Source: Macrostomum hystrix
Lineage: Eukaryota; Platyhelminthes; Macrostomidae
Assembly (NCBI GenBank): GCA_950097015.1
Contig: CATNEN010000037.1
Span: forward strand, 3,191,501 to 3,255,500
DNA length: 64,000 bases
Direction: 5' to 3'
Shown: piece after piece, positions 24,413 through 36,834 of the stretch
How the letters are laid out: each line of letters starts with the position of its first letter
Numbering within the stretch: the first letter of the stretch is position 1
Translations under genes and position numbers: made by a program
Notes under the pieces: model-generated
What the model was told of the DNA's origin: nothing
What the model saw: the letters and a program-made list of their open reading frames with translations, nothing else
The model's database searches: none

Positions 24413-27400
24413 ATGATTTTCTATTTCTTATTTATTAGTATTATTTCTCTGTTACAAAGCATTGTAAGGAGCGACGAATTAAACCCTATGAGTGCAAGTA
24501 AGTCTTGTGGTTATATTTTTCAGTTTTTGCTGCAAATAAATAATCGTTTTCTGAATTTTTGATGTTCAAGCCAGGTTTAGGAATGAAAATATGCCAAAAG
24601 GGAATACAAATTTAATAATTGATAATTGATAAATAAAATAAATAAATAAAAATGTAGTTTGTTATGTAAATTTATTAAATGAATTCAAAGTTCGAGTTCT
24701 CAAATCCTAGAATTAAAGTACTTACGTAATAGAGAAAATCGTATTGCATTCAATTGTCATATTTTTGTCTTCTTTATTTTTTTATTTTTTTTATTAATTG
24801 GCTTTTTTACAGGACAATAGCATTCTCTAGTGACCCTTTCAAACGTTTTTCATACAAGTTTCAAATTAGCTATTACATGTAAAATTTCATAGAAAGATTG
24901 CTGTAAATTTCTTTTATATTATTATATATTTTTTTTTGTTAAATGTTGCTAATAACTGAAAACCCACATTTTCTGCAACTCCTAGCAAATAACAATGCAA
25001 CTGTATCATCACTGAGTACGATTTTGGTCAATGAATCGTCCAATCTACAATCTACAACTACCATGGCAGATTCAGCTGGGCAAACATATTCTACTATGTC
25101 GCCTATTATGAATGCTAAAACGACCCCATTAACAGAACAGACACTAGCAAATGTGCTTTCTACAACTAACAACTTTCTTGGGACAATGAAAAAAACCGTG
25201 GCTCCATTAAGTGCATCAGAAAATGACAATTTAACAACTTGCGATGATAATGTGTCTAAATATTCAAACTTTACTACATTTTGGTTGCAAACAGGTGAGT
25301 TAAGAAACAACAGGAAATAGTTTTACCCGATTTTTCTTGATTTTGTGCTTTTCAATAGAGCGCTAAAACTTTGTTAAAATTACTACAGCTTCTGTAGCTT
25401 CTTTTGAATACTTTCTGTCTACCTGTCTACTTTAATTGCAGTGCTAGCATCAGTCCCTATGGAAACAAACGCGTCTTCTTGTGTATGGCGTGTCCGCATT
25501 GCTGCTAGATTGTTGGCATTGTTTCGCGCAGCTGTTGGCGGTGACGACGGAAACAGTTCAGCCCTGGAAGTGCTGGTGTGTGAATTTTTCGTTCAGCTGC
25601 TGCTAATAGTATCTGAGTTAGGAGGGAAGGATTGGGTGTGAGGTGGCTGCGCAAGGCTAGGGTAAGGAGTGAGGTGGCTGCAAGGGAAGGGTGGGGGAGT
25701 GAGTTGGCTGTAAGGGAAGGGTGGGGAGTGAGGTGGCTGCTAAGGAAGTGTGGGGAGTGAGGTGGCTGCAAGGGAAGGTGGGGAGTGAGGTGGCTGCAAG
25801 GTAAGGGTGTGGAGTGAGGTGGCTGCAAGGGAAGGGTTGTGTGAGGTGGCTGCACGAAAGGGGTTGGGAGTGAGTTGGCTGCTGGAAAATGGTAGTATGT
25901 GAGGTAGCAGCACGGGAAGGGTTGGGTGTGAGGTGGTTGCACGAAAAGGGTCGGGAGTGGGGTGGCGGAACTGTTTACTACAAATTGTCGTGCTTCTTTT
26001 TCGTTGTATTCCTTCCTATCGTCAAGCTGGTCTCGGCTAACCGCCTGCAAATAAACTCAAGCAGCCAGCTAGTCCGGCTGGTGTACATCGCGCAACAAAA
26101 CGGCTCCTACGTCCCAGCGGACCAGTCTGCAGCTCTGATAAATAGACTGAAACAAGCGCGGGTGTCTGACCTACTCGGATACGAAGTGCAACAGCCTGCA
26201 GCTACAAGTGAATTAAAATTTTTAATTAACTTGTGAAGGTATCAGTGCTTATTAATATTGTTGTTTTGTTCCGCCGCTTTCAGTTCTTCCCCTGGGCGAA
26301 CTGGCTTCAACAATTGAGCACGGGAAAGTGGACAATTGGGCCGACTCTGGACTTGGCCAAGGTTGGCAACAGTTGGCAATGGCAGCAGCTGCAGCATCCG
26401 GCATCGTGCTGGTTGTTGTCTGTCTAGTCAGCTCTGCCGTGCTGGCATTGTACTTCGGCTGTCTGCGGCCGCGACATTCGACCGTTTCTGGCGCTGAGCG
26501 AGGCCGACGGAGACGATCAGGAAGCCGGGGACAGAAGCGTCGGTGTCGAGGAAATTTCGGCGTGCGTGGCTGGTCGGGCTACGGGGACGAGGACGACGAT
26601 GATATTGATGAGGAAGAAGTCACTGATGCCGGCCAAGCTACATGGCCAGTGGTGGCCCACATGAGAGCGGTGAGACATACATGTCTATTTTGATTTCTTG
26701 AGCACCCTGCATTCCATCAGATGGATTGAGCACCCTGAATTCCATCAGATGGATTGAGCACCCTGCATTCCATCAGATATATTGAGCACCCTGCATTCCA
26801 TGAGTTGGATTGAGCACCCTGCATTCCACCAGATGGATTGAGCACCCTGCACTCCATCAGATGGATTGAGCACCCTGCACTCCATCAGATTGATTGAGCA
26901 CCCTGCATTCCATGAGTTGGATTGAGCACTCTGCATTCCATCAGATGGATGAGCACCCTGCATTCCATGAGTTGGATTGAGCACCCTGCATTCCATGAGT
27001 TTGATTGAGCACCCTGCATTCCATCAGATGGATTGAGCACCCTGGATTCCATCAGATGGATTGAGCACCCTGGATTTCATCAGATGGATTGAGCACCCTG
27101 GATTTCATCAGATGGATTGAGCACCCTGCACTCCATCAGGTGTGTTAAGCACCCTGCACTCCATCAGGTGTGTTAAGCACCCTGCACTCCATCAGATGTG
27201 TTAAGCACCCTGCACTCCATCAGATGTGTTAAGCACCCTGCACTCCATCAGGTGTGTTAAGCACGTTACATCCATTCAGGCACAAAGTCTGAACAATCAG
27301 TTAGAAAACCTGTAACATTTTCGGTAGTAAAAGACTACATCTGTTTCTCTTGCACTTTTCCTGTGTCCATATGGCTGCAGAAATCTGAAGAATTCAAGTC

Positions 27401-30400
27401 AGGGCTCAGGAAAGCTGCCGCTATTTTCCCTACAGTTCGCGTGCAAACGTTGGGACTTAATCCCTGTTTCTCCGCCTTCTAAATCCCCACCGGAAGGTAT
27501 GAAAGGAGAAAGAAATGGTTCCAAAGATAAATCCCAAGCTTGTTCCTCTAATCCAAATATGGGGACTTGGCCGCGAAGGTGTGTTTAGATCCCTTAAAAT
27601 CTGCAAGCGTACTAGCTGGTTGCTTAGTGATAAGGCAGAAAAATTGCTGGGCAAACGGTATGAAGACCTGATCGATGTTGACGGTTCATTTCCGATTCGT
27701 GATTATTATATGTCCATCAAAATTCAGCTCCCTTTTTATCGAACAAAAGTTTTGTGGGAAATATTATTATCCTAGTTTCCATTCCATCTTAGCGGAAATC
27801 ACTAATCTTACTTGTTATGCTCAAAGTGGCTTTCAGAAGCTGTGGAATTTCCACCGTATCCCACTAGCCAAGGAAATGCTCTTTCTCCCTTCCCTGTCTC
27901 CATCTCCGCCCCTCCTGTGCAGGACTTGGCAACAATGCCCCCAACCTGACCTCGCAGGTCGGCCTGACCCCCCTGTGTGCTGTGCAAGCCAGCCCCATCA
28001 ACTCAGCTCTGAATTCTACTGTATTGGCCTTACAATCTTAGTCTATCCCTCCCTCGCCAATCTCATTCTTCCCAGAGCTTCCCGCTGAAAATTTCTTTGC
28101 TGTAAAGTTCTGCTACTGTCCAACAACGATCCCCTGAAAATGCTGCGCATTCTGCCACTTGAGCGCTAGTTTTATTGGTAGCTTGACTGGCTGCTGGCAG
28201 AAGGCACGTGCCTCGTGCCAGACTGTGTCCCAGTGAGTCATACTGCTCAAAATGAATGAGCTCCTACTTGTTACAGCTCTAGTGTCACGCTTTAGCTGCC
28301 TAGTTGATTAGATTTCGCCAGTTTTATGTCGCATGTTTTTTAATTTGCTACTGGAAGCTTATTTGCTATTTTATTTGAGTCCTGTTATGCCTCTGCTATT
28401 TTCACAACATATTTACAATGCACTAACTGCATTCCATCAGTTGGATTGAGCACCCTGCATTCCATCAGTTGGATTGAGCACCCTGCATTCCATCAGTTGG
28501 ATTGAGCACCCTGCATTCCATCAGTTGGATTGAGCACCCTGCATTCCATCAGATGGTTTGAGAACCCAAAATTCCATGAGTTCAGCTGAGCGCCCTGCAT
28601 TTAAGAAGACCCTGCAGAAATGCACATTGTGCCAGTCCTGTAAACACGCCATGTGGCGCCCACTCTCTCCCGTACACAAAACGGGTTCTGCATGAATTGC
28701 TAGTTGAAACTTAATCAGTTAAAGTTGAAATTTGAACTGGCAAACAGCTCCGCAGTGTTTTTTGGCTGCCTTCTGTACTTCAGTGCAGCCCAGTTTGCCG
28801 GTCCAATTTAGAATATATAACTAGGTAGGTAGAGTAAGTGAGCTGCAGTCTCTATTTGTCCACTCCGCTCACACCACCATATGAATTAATATTAGAGAAG
28901 TAGGGAAAGAAAAAAGGAAGTTAAAAAAAATCGTACCTGGAGAGAGAGTGTGAGGACAGAATGAAACGAACTCTTTTTCTCACGGCAGCTATATGGAGTG
29001 GTTTAGGATTTGAGTAAAAAGCGGCTCACGACTTCAAGATTTTATTTCTTTTGAATAGTTACCAAGGCAGTTCTAGTGAAGAGAACAAGAACCGGCTGGT
29101 TCGAGAGTAAATGCAATGCGATTTTGTGTGCGCCAGTGTCACATTGACGAGTCCTCATTTAGTAGGGCCATGATGAAAAGTTTCTTAAAATCGATTGTCG
29201 AATCGAATGACCTTATGCTGAACACTTCAGTTCTGTGTAATGCCATTATATTAGCACATTTATTAATAGACTGAATGACGAAATCGAAAATCCGAGATTT
29301 CAACATCGACTCCAAGTGACAAGAAAATAGTCCGTCCCTGCTAATCAATATTCGCCCATCAATCAATATGCTTGCTACTCTTGATTGACAATCAGAAGTG
29401 GAACTCATCTAAGCTATCAGTCGCGAGGTTCTCAGTTTGAAGAAATTATGTAGACCCGAGATCGATTTGTAACCATGGCAACACACAAGTAACAAATAAT
29501 CCCTTATCCCGCTTCGCCGCAGAACCCGAAGATCAGCTACAGCACTGTTGGCATCGAGGCCATCGCTGAGCAGGTGACCCGTCGGCTTGAAGCGCACATG
29601 TGCGAACTCGTGCTTGGCTGGCAGCAGCAGCAGCAGCAGCATCGCCAGTCAACGCCGACAACTTCCGCCGGTTCCCCGACGCCGATTTTCCCGGAGGTCG
29701 CCAGTTCGAGTCCCATCGGCCAGGCACTCTCAGACGCTGAACTAGTCGATGCGGTATCCCCAAATAGTCCAGTAGTTGATGAGGAAGTGCAGCTGCGCCG
29801 GTGTCCCCAGGCAACCCAGCTGGCGTGCCCGAATGGAAAAGGTCAGTGTTAGTGAAGTGCAAGAGAAAATCTGGAAGCACTTACAATAGTGGACTGACAA
29901 ATCCCAGTCAGCTTTTTACAAGTGCGCGCTTAGTGTGCGGGCGTTAAAGCTATTTTCCCGTCAGCTTGTGAAAATGCGGTTGCAGGCACTAGGCTACAGT
30001 TTAGTTGGTTAATAATGAGGATAATTTTGTGTCGTTTTGCTTGATTCGCTCTTTCTAGGTCGTTCGGTTGACTCTGAGAGGGCCAGCAGGCGACACAGCG
30101 TAAGTTTATTTTCTTCGACTCCCATTCAGTTATTTATGCACAATGATACTTGTTTGACGGAATGAGGAAGAAAGGATCCAATAGCCTAGTGGCTAGAGCT
30201 TCGGACTTTTAACCGAGAGGTCGTGAGTTCGAATTTAAGTCAAATGTGAAAAATATTAGATAAGTTAGACATTTTTCAATTCTCATAAACAGATTTTCTA
30301 TGAGAATTAGGCTGAGAATAATGATAATGTAAGACAGAGGAGAGAATTAAAAGATTAAGAGTATGGGTAGATAAAAAGTAAACAAAAATATTTATGCCTT

Positions 30401-33400
30401 TTCCAAGAGCCATTAGTTGAGCCTCGTAGAACCTGAGCCATATTATCCGCTCGGCAGCCCATTAAGTATAATATTTTTTATTCTTACTGACTCTAGGTGG
30501 CACTGTTTGTCCCATATTGAGAGGTATGTGGGCGGTTAATGGACATGAGGCTTGGCCAAAACTGGAGATTAGATGAGAGAAGGGGAACGCAAAGAGGGAA
30601 ATTAGATTCCGCAGATAGAAATGTGTCCACCCGTCATATTTCCCCTAACATTGTTATTATTATGACCGGAATATTGCTCTCTCTACATCCATCTCCGCAC
30701 ACTGGTCACTATGCTATCTTCGTTGCGATGTGATTGCCATTCAGTGGAGCAGCAAAATTTCTGCCCCTATCTCTTGAGAGAGAAAATCGGATTCCCTTAC
30801 ACACTGAATTTGAGAAGGCTGGAAGGCCGAGCGATTTCTCAGTAAGCTGCTTGTCATGAAACGTAAAGTGATTTTCCTTCCTTCTCTATCATTTTCTTTC
30901 GGGTTATCGTTTAGGCTTTCAGTGGGCTCGAGGTGGAGCTGCGAGATGGTGTACGCGCTATTACCTTCAGGATCGAATGCTTATATATTTCAAGGCTATA
31001 CAGGTGCAATGTCTTGCAAGCTACATTGTATTGGCCTACATATTGGGAATATAATTTTAGGCGGAAGGAGACAGAATAGCAGAGAATAGACAGACAGAAA
31101 GTTAGTATATAGACTAGCACTGATACCCCCTTTCAAAAACAGACCGACGTAGCCAAGGAGGTCCAGATAATTTCTAAGCTGCAACATCAATGCACAAGAA
31201 AAAAATTCAACTAGCAATTTTAGGTGAATAAAAAAATTAAGGAACTGATAAACTTTTATATATAGACTAGCGCTGATAACCCCCTTTCATAAACAGACCT
31301 TCGCCGCCAAAGTCTGGATGTGCCCAGCTGTATGCTTCTGGAGAAGCCCTAATGCCTTTCCCCGCCCCCAACTGTGCTCTGGGACATATATTTTATTCCT
31401 CTGGCCGGTCCCGCAGGGCACGCATGGAGTGTCACGCGCACGACAGTTTTGAAGCAGAGTGGTTCTTTGAGAACGAAGAGGGAAATCAGAGCAAGGCAGT
31501 CCAGAGAATCCCAGAGAAGCCTTTGATTCTCTCCTTCCCTCCCTCTTCTCTCTCTTAATGCAATGTAAGGACGCCGACTCAAGGCTTGGCCAAACTCAAA
31601 ATCAGTAATGAGTTGTTTGCCCCAAACCTCATCCACACCGTCTACCAAAAAACGTCATTGCCGTGCCGTTTCGCGATCTTGTCCCCCGATTCTCCATCTG
31701 TCTGTCTGTCTTTCTCTCTATCAGTGTCGCCTGAGCATCTGCTAGCAATGAGTCATAGCTCATTCGCATTCATTCTAGACCAGCCGTTCCCATTCCAATC
31801 ACCTCAAGCCTCCTCTACCAGGGCGTGCACTAGCTGCATCCATTTGCCATCGACATAATGTAGCTCTCCAATGACTAAACTGTCTTGCCTGTGCTTGTTC
31901 TCCTCTACTTTGCCATGAGGCCCAGGGCCAGAAGACTAAGTAAGTAAAGAAGGAAATTCAGAGTATGAAGCAAGATCTTGCTGTCATTGCCCGCTCTTTG
32001 TCTTGGCTCTCCTCTCCGGCTTCTTTTGTCTGCCTGTTTTTTGTGGATTCTTAGTAAAATAATGCGAACTATGGCAAACCCGGATAAATTTCCCAAATTG
32101 TTAGTTTCTGCTGAGCTTCATAAGAATTGTCCAAATGCAATGACGGTAGCCTCAACTTCTTAATTCCTTTCTAATTCCAAGGGATATAGTAATATTACCC
32201 TAGTTCCACTATAATCTCACCTTTACTCAGGATAATCTCCCATTACGAAAATCTTACTAGAACTTCATAAGCATCTTGTCTCTCTTCAATTTATTGATAA
32301 TCTCACCTACAAAAGTCCATGATTAACTGTTCCATTGAACCCATTGATCTCTCAGTAATCATGAAAAATATTACAAGATGATTAATTTCAGTTCATCTAA
32401 ACCCACATTCAACGGACTGCCTCTCACTGGTATTGATTACCAATGGATGGCTTTGCAGTCAAATTTCCGGTGTTAACGATCATAGTTAGAGCAAAGGCCT
32501 GCCTGTTCAGTATTTGATATATTATTATAGGATTCTATTTTTGTAAAGCAGAATTCGCCATTTGTAATCTAAATTATTATCTAAATCTGAATCTTTCTTT
32601 TCCTACTTTCCTAAAAGTGATTTATTACTGTTGTGAGCTAAGTCAATTATCTTCGTGGTAAATTATCCCAGTATTCAATTATCTTAAGAGGTAAATTATC
32701 CCGATGGTAACTTATCCTAAGCAGTTATTAGTCACAACTGTCAATTATCTAAATTTTCATCCTTGTAGTCAGTTATCTCAGCAGTCATTTATCGACATAA
32801 GTGTAAATCTAAATGCCAAAAAGCGGTAATAGAAAACTAATAATAATTGCTATTACGCTCGTAATAGTAGTATAGTAGTAGTAGTAGTACTAGCAATATA
32901 GTTTTGCAGCCTTTGAAAACTAAACTCTTTTACAAGAACGATACTAAACGAAGCGACATAACGTAGGGTTGGGTGGATTCGGGAGTTCCGGCTACTAATG
33001 AATTCTCCAAGGAAACTGATAGGTCGCTGCGTCATCAATCACCGGGAAACCTCCTGTTTCAGTAATTACTAGTTCGGGGGAAGGTTCACTGTTCTTCAGT
33101 CAGCGCGGGGGAAGATTATTCAAGAAAATGTTATAATGCTTTCTTTCCTCTTAGAAAGTTGAAACTCGAGTCACTCTCTTTGAGCGAATGTTTACATCCC
33201 TGTTTTCTTGTTATTCGACAGATATCTCTGAATTCACCTTCCTTCTAATTCAGGCCGTTGAACGGCAGAGGAACAAGGAGAGGCTGAGAAGCATTCAGGT
33301 CAGCCGCGACGATGAAAGGTGAGCTCAGGACTTTTTTCTGCTGATGCATTTAAAGAGATCAAAAAAGGGAGGTGACAAGTGGAGAGGGAAGAGGTGGGGA

Positions 33401-36049
33401 GAGAAGAGGTGGGGAGAGAAGAGGTGGAGAGGGAAGAGGTGGAGTGGGAAGATATGGAGAGGGAAGAGGTGGAGAGGGAAGAGGCGGAGAGGGAAGAGGC
33501 GGAGAGGAAAGAGGTGGAGAGGGAAGAGGTGGAGAGGGAAGAGGCGGAGAGAGAAGAGGCGGAGGGGAAAGAGGCGGAGAGGGAAGAGGTGGAGAGGGAA
33601 GAGGTGGAGTGGGAAGATATGGAGAGGGAAGAGGTGGAGAGGGAAGAGGCGGAGAGGGAAGAGGTGGAGAGGAAAGAGGTGGAGAGGGAAGAGGTGGAGA
33701 GGAAAGAGGCGGAGAGAGAAGAGGCGGAGAGGGAAGAGGTGGAGAGGGAAGAGGTGGAGAGGGAAGAGGTGGAGAGGGAAGAGGCGGAGAGAGAAGAGGC
33801 GGAGAGGGAAGAGGCGGAGAGGGAAGAGGTGGAGAGGGAAGAGGTGGAGAGGGAAGAGTTGGAGAGGGAAGTGGTGGAGAGAAAAGTGGTGGAGAGAGAA
33901 AAGGTGGAGAGGGAAGAGGTGGAGAGGGAGGATATGGAGAGGGAAGAGGTAGAGAGAATGGGTGGAGAGAGAAGATATGGAAAGAGGAAATCAAGAGAGG
34001 AGAGAGGAATTTGAGAGGAGAGAGGAGAGTGCAGTTATTAGAGTTCGCAAAATATGAGATAACAAAGACTGAGAAACCGGATGAACAGGCAATACAGGAA
34101 GATACAGACAAAACAGATTCCGAGTCTGTAAATCACGGGTATCACTTGTAGCGTGAGCACTAATAGAATCTGTGCCCGGACTCATTCCCTACTCAGTCGG
34201 CAGTGTAGCTGCTGAATCAACGCGGAGAAACACGTATTGTCACACGCGTGTCGTGCAGCAAAGGCTAGCTATAGTAGGCCTGTAGAGGAGGCCTCAAACG
34301 AACCAACTCCTGATTAGGGGGCAAGAGAGACAGTGTGAGCTCAGTAGGCAATAAGTCAAGAGTTGTTGAGCAGTCACGAAGTCGCATGACTAAAGGATCT
34401 TTTTTTCCGTGTCCCTCGCCCTAAGCCGCTGGCACTCTTTTAGGCTCAGATAAAGAGAAGCCAATCCAATTGCCTGTCACTATAGCTCCAAGGCCTCTAC
34501 GACCCACATCCAGCTGTTTGTTCCGCTGGCGATGGGGGATGGAATTTTTTGAGGAAAAGGAAAAACGTCAGGCCAGCTGGTGTAGTTTGATTTAGCAACT
34601 CCGACTAGTTTAGAGAATTTAGTTAGGATTTCACGGGAAGGTGTCTAACAGTAACGATAAGAGTATTCGCTCTAAATAGAAAATAAAAAGCCTTTTCCAT
34701 TCCGTAAATCCTACTTAGTTAGTAGTGTAGATTGCAGAAGAAAATATGAAAATGTTTGAAGAAGTGTTTAGTACGGTAATTAATTTTGGTGCTAATTTTA
34801 AACCGGTAACTTTAAACTTTGTACTTTGTAACTTTGTACTGACTGCCGCCACTTTATTTTTTGACTACTTGTAGTTCGACTTACTTCTAATAAAGAAATA
34901 CACCACCAAACCTTTTTGTCCTGCTAGCTTCGGCCTTCAAAATCACCATCACCAGCAGCAGCAGCAGCAGCCTAGCTGGTCCGTTCTCGATAGTCATCAT
35001 TTAAGCCAGTACCAGCCGCCATCTCGACCGCGAATGCCGCGTCTAGGCCTGCGAGCTGCCGCAGCCGCCGCTGCATCGTCAACAAGAAGGTGTCAAACTT
35101 AGTCTTGTGACAACGGGAGAAAAATGGACTTAGACAGTGGTTAGAGCGTCGGACTCGCGACTTGAAGGTCGGGGTTCGATTCCCGACCCCACTGGAACAT
35201 TTTTGTCATTCAGCAAAACACTAAACTCTGCACTGCTTCAGTTTACCCAGCTGTTAAATGGGTACCGGCATCAGCAGGGCGGGGGTCGGTGGCAGAGCGG
35301 TTAACGCGTTTGCCTCTCGCACCAAGGTACCCTAAGTTTGATTTCACGGCGAGGCCACATTTATTTGGGGCGCAGCCGCGGAGAGAAGGCTTGGGGGCTT
35401 GTCGTGCAATTTACGCCCTTGAGGGCCAACCTCCAAGGCACAGTTAAATTTACACTGCCTGACGATAAGAAAGTCAGGGCAGATGTACACACCTGTGTGA
35501 GTGTGTGCCTGCGTACAGTATATGTGTGCGTGTGTGCTCAGGAGTCAGCGAAATGTGCAGAATTGCCTCCTCGCTGGCTGCGGGTCTAGTGTCACTAAAT
35601 GATGTGCCATTGCCCGCAGCCCTCCTGCAATTATTATTATTATTATTAGCATCAGCAGGGGTAATTGAGGGTGGGTGTTGCGTTCCCCCCAGTCCATGGA
35701 CTGAACAGCCGTACGCAGCCTTTAGTTGCGCTGTGCAATAACCGCAGCTGTGCTGTCGGCGGAATATTAGTACATCAATCGCTGACCGACCACTGCACAC
35801 AGGCCCGAGTCCATGCTGGTGCAGGCTTCCACTGGCTGGCGAGATCAGCAGCCGTCCTCGGGACCGCAGCCACCGGCTGCTGATTATAGAATCCGGCCTT
35901 TCCTAGAAACGGTCAGTTTTAGTCTCGGATTGAATTTGAATTTGAATTTGAATTTGAATTATTTTGTGTATCAGTATAACAAACAAAAAGAAATAAATTA
36001 ATTAAACACCTGCGAATTTCAGTCGGACTCCACAGTGGCCCACCTTTGA
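24413..36049 (+). CDS. Single-pass membrane protein, 13-exon model, 648 aa, family unresolved
   Basis: Exons: 24413-24497, 24986-25294, 25442-25608, 26027-26207, 26284-26669, 27436-27496, 27923-27957, 29523-29841, 30059-30099, 33254-33318, 34928-35089, 35803-35911, 36023-36049. Every junction has GT..AG and matching codon phase. Exon 1 encodes a signal peptide. Exon 2 is Ser/Thr/Asn-rich with NxS/T sites (mucin-like). Exons 3-4 encode a compact, possibly SEA- or KIAA1549-like juxtamembrane region. Exon 5 holds the TM helix (about 281-305), an Arg-rich stop-transfer stretch and an acidic run [11 protein letters not shown]. The cytoplasmic part carries polyglutamine, polyalanine and a charged helix around NKERLRSIQ, and ends STVAHL. 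The 35-nt exon 7 and the small exons 6, 9 and 13 are the least certain. Family assignment is open; KIAA1549-like is only a suggestion. Confidence 0.65.
25622..25965. repeat. Minisatellite, ~28-bp GA-rich unit, intron 3 of the membrane-protein gene
   Basis: About 12 imperfect copies with core GTGAGGTGGCTGCAAGGG, starting 14 bp after the exon-3 donor and ending about 60 bp before the exon-4 acceptor, so the array makes up most of the intron. Confidence 0.85.
26695..27268. repeat. Minisatellite, 28-bp unit, intron 5 of the membrane-protein gene
   Basis: About 20 copies with core GAGCACCCTGCATTCC; later copies change to AAGCACCCTGCACTCC with a TGTGTT spacer, showing a subfamily shift along the array. 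Confidence 0.9.
28430..28612. repeat. Second block of the same 28-bp minisatellite, intron 7
   Basis: About six copies of the GAGCACCCTGCATTCC unit found at 26695-27268, but in a different intron of the same gene, separated by two exons and over 1.1 kb of unrelated sequence. Confidence 0.88.
30173..30240 (+). mobile_element. tRNA-like SINE head, degenerate
   Basis: Sequence TAGTGGCTAGAGCTTCGGAC followed by GAGGTCGTGAGTTCGAAT resembles the box A/box B arrangement of tRNA-derived SINE heads in this window. No acceptor stem is evident, so it is not called as a functional tRNA. It lies in intron 9 of the membrane-protein gene. Confidence 0.45.
31100..31305. repeat. Pair of ~45-bp direct repeats
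   Basis: Two copies of a segment around TATAGACTAGCACTGAT followed by ACCCCCTTTCA and AAACAGACC, at about 31107 and 31258. Lies within the 3.15-kb intron 9. Confidence 0.65.
33372..33960. repeat. Minisatellite, 15-bp G/A-rich unit, intron 10 of the membrane-protein gene
   Basis: About 39 copies of GGAGAGGGAAGAGGT with GGC/GGT and GGAAA variants; the plus strand is almost entirely purine. Because 15 is a multiple of three, all frames stay open on both strands; none is a gene. Confidence 0.92.
35115..35790 (+). mobile_element. SINE family 1, full-length copy interrupted by a SINE-2 insertion
   Basis: The left part (35115-35267) has the best-preserved tRNA-like head in the window, with AGTGGTTAGAGCGTCGGAC (box A) and GGTTCGATTCCCGACC (box B), then the body up to GGGTACC. 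The right part (from 35661 to about 35760) continues the body with GTCCATGGACTGAACAGCCG and GCTGTGCTGTCGGC. The two halves join seamlessly when the 35280-35648 insertion is removed. It lies in intron 11 of the membrane-protein gene. Confidence 0.85.
35280..35648 (+). mobile_element. SINE family 2 inserted into SINE 1, with target-site duplication
   Basis: tRNA-like head GGTGGCAGAGCGGTTAACGC with a weakly conserved box B, body matching the minus-strand copy at 846-1083, and a short (ATT)n tail at about 35630-35647. It is flanked by the perfect 12-bp direct repeat GCATCAGCAGGG at 35268-35279 and 35649-35660, which is the duplicated target inside SINE 1. Confidence 0.88.
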
Positions 36050-36834
36050 TGGAATCTTTTAGCGGCTAATCTTCACACTGCAGTACCTCTATAAGCTGCA
36101 TAATTACTATTTATCATAGCAGAATCTTATTGTGTTCTCGTCGCTTTTTTATTTCTTATAGTCTTTATAAAGTTCACTAGAATTTAGTTACATAATAATT
36201 TCATACTTTCCGCTTTAAAGACCAGATTTTCTCGCCGATCTATGCTTTTACCCCTCGTACTTAAACAATTCTATCGATTTTTTAGAGATTTTTTAAATTT
36301 TACTTTACTTTAGACAGCTTCTGTATAGACAGCAATGTTACTAAAAGTGCAATATATTTGCCATTAGGTGTACACATTATATATGCTGTGCACTGGCTAT
36401 CGTCTTTGCGTGCAAGCTGATTCTCACTAGCAATATTATTTTGAGTATATTTCATAGATCTGCACTCAACTCAGGTACGCCATCTTGATTGTATAATATA
36501 GCTAGCTTTAAGCATACGCTCCTCTTTTTCATTCAATCATAATTTGTTGTAATTACTCGTGCAAATTATTCGGCTAACTTATCGCATTCTATATATATTA
36601 ATAAATAAAATCAGTTTTTGTGATTGAAATAATGGGCTTCATTAGTGCTCGCGCCAATCAGTGCATAGATTACAAAAAATTGGCGATCGATAAAATAATC
36701 ATAAGCCACTAGTCTTCGTCTGGGCAGCATGTTTTTCGACTTATTTTATTTCACTTTTTAGTACTTATTTTACAAAATGCGATCAATTTCGAAAGGACAA
36801 TAGAAGTAATGACATCTATCGCACAGTACCACCA
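36050..36834. other. AT-rich 3' flank of the membrane-protein gene
   Basis: No gene seen. Overlapping AATAAA-type signals near 36600 could serve for polyadenylation. Confidence 0.4.

Noticed and set aside
27381-27434. Candidate exon after ATGGCTGCAG in the membrane-protein gene
   Set aside because: No donor there gives the codon phase required by the next exons, whereas the acceptor at 27435 with donor at 27497 does.
33344-34151. Long Arg/Glu/Gly-rich ORFs on the plus strand and a Pro/Ser/Leu-rich ORF on the minus strand
   Set aside because: 15-bp minisatellite inside an intron; open in several frames on both strands, as expected for a stop-free repeat.
35120-35195. Possible functional tRNA gene
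   Set aside because: Box A and box B are present but the sequence continues into a dispersed SINE body and lacks a convincing acceptor stem; same for 30173 and 51536.
35813-36001. Read-through end of the membrane-protein gene ending in a Leu-Asn repeat
   Set aside because: The repeat comes from GAATTT units; the donor at 35912 and acceptor at 36022 join in phase to a short terminal exon, which is the better model.
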